A stretch of DNA of 64,000 nt, taken from Diprion similis (Eukaryota > Arthropoda > Insecta > Hymenoptera > Diprionidae). Positions 63,418-64,000 of this stretch are shown piece by piece. Position numbers and translations under genes: made by a program. Where the stretch lies: NCBI RefSeq assembly GCF_021155765.1, contig NC_060107.1, forward strand, positions 8,418,501 through 8,482,500, in the 5' to 3' direction. Positions within the stretch are counted from its first letter, which is position 1; every line of letters begins with the position of its first letter. The notes under the pieces are model-generated. The model was not told where the DNA came from. It did not search any database and saw only the letters and a list, made by a program, of their open reading frames with translations.

Positions 63418-64000
63418 TCGCTTGGCAAACGGACGGGAAGACCAGAGTTCAACCAAGAACAAAAGCCGATTACACTATCTCTTTTGGCAGATACGACACG
63501 AGTCTATTATTGATTGTTTATTTTCATACTATGCGTAAGTACAGACGTTGTAAGAAAACGAAGCACATCACTTAACGATAATGACTCACGATTTTCCAGT
63601 CGATAAAAAAAGTCTATGTTCTAATGGATCTAAAATGGATTTTAACGGCGTTTAGAACGTAGATACTATATATATACATCCGAGAGCTAAAGTTCTTTCT
63701 ACATATGCACACCCTCACTTTTTCAACTTTCGATCAGCAGACGCTATTCCTTAATCTAATGGTCTAAAATGTACAAAATTTTTTCGTCGAATCATTAAAA
63801 CACATTTCCCGAGTAAGTACTTACAAGTTGAGTGTGGAATAAACGCTTGACATCCATCGTTCAGATTAAGTACGCCTACGAGATCGTTCTTGTATCCGTT
63901 GGCACGATGACAGGAGTAAAAGCTTCAGATCATCAACTCCAGTTGGTAATTGAATTACCACGAATATTAGTGTATGATATAAACGTGAAATTGAGTACCG

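Larger units (their letters stand above)
55716..64000. other. Upstream region of transporter B, no supported coding gene
   Basis: A CT microsatellite lies at 55.77-55.81 kb. A possible untranslated exon on the minus strand starts after the acceptor TTTCATTTCAG near 56479. The frames at 58877-59239 (120 codons) and 61154-61552 (132 codons) show no recognisable protein or splice context. The GC-rich block near 61.6 kb is treated as a promoter candidate. Confidence 0.5.

Noticed and set aside
63284..63538. Open frames through the CAG tract giving poly-Gln, poly-Ser or poly-Ala
   Set aside because: All three frames and both strands are open because of the repeat itself, and the flanks look non-coding with no splice signals.

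Overview
The window is AT-rich animal nuclear DNA, most likely from an insect. The evidence is intron-split genes with GT-AG boundaries, metazoan protein families (an alpha-1,4-glycosyltransferase, a WS/DGAT-like acyltransferase, two SLC16 transporters), arthropod-type TCAGT initiators, and many simple repeats and short inverted-repeat transposons. There is no bacterial or viral gene organisation. A hymenopteran such as a sawfly or parasitoid wasp is my guess from texture only.

Left third (1-20.1 kb, minus strand): the 5' end of an unidentified gene. Exon 1 (19935-20013) opens with MWQDLDG and splices in phase to a 74-nt exon at 16800-16873 that encodes a charged helix. A third exon is possible at 15723-15793. 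The gene seems to run leftwards through long AT-rich introns, with a possible alternative first exon at 11.5-11.8 kb and an exon-like block at 3.07-3.33 kb.

Middle (24.7-35.0 kb, plus strand): a complete four-exon alpha-1,4-glycosyltransferase gene (24688-26832, 368 aa) and a complete six-exon WS/DGAT-like acyltransferase gene (32188-35004, about 677 aa). The second has an altered active-site motif. Between them lie several short inverted-repeat elements and two or three weak exon-like blocks.

Right half (37.5-55.7 kb, minus strand): a tandem pair of SLC16 (monocarboxylate-type) transporters, 1004 and 943 aa. Both carry long N-terminal and central cytoplasmic regions that share motifs, but their intron layouts differ. 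A GC-rich block with a TATA-like sequence and an initiator on the minus strand near 61.55 kb may be the distal promoter of the second transporter.

The genes do not form an operon or an obvious pathway. Two act on glycolipids or lipids and two transport small organic acids, but nothing in the sequence ties them together. The least ordinary content is the set of short inverted-repeat elements, one of them (43552-44352) with a perfect 9-bp target duplication, and the degenerate acyltransferase motif. I saw no tRNA, rRNA, CRISPR array or bacterial-style element.
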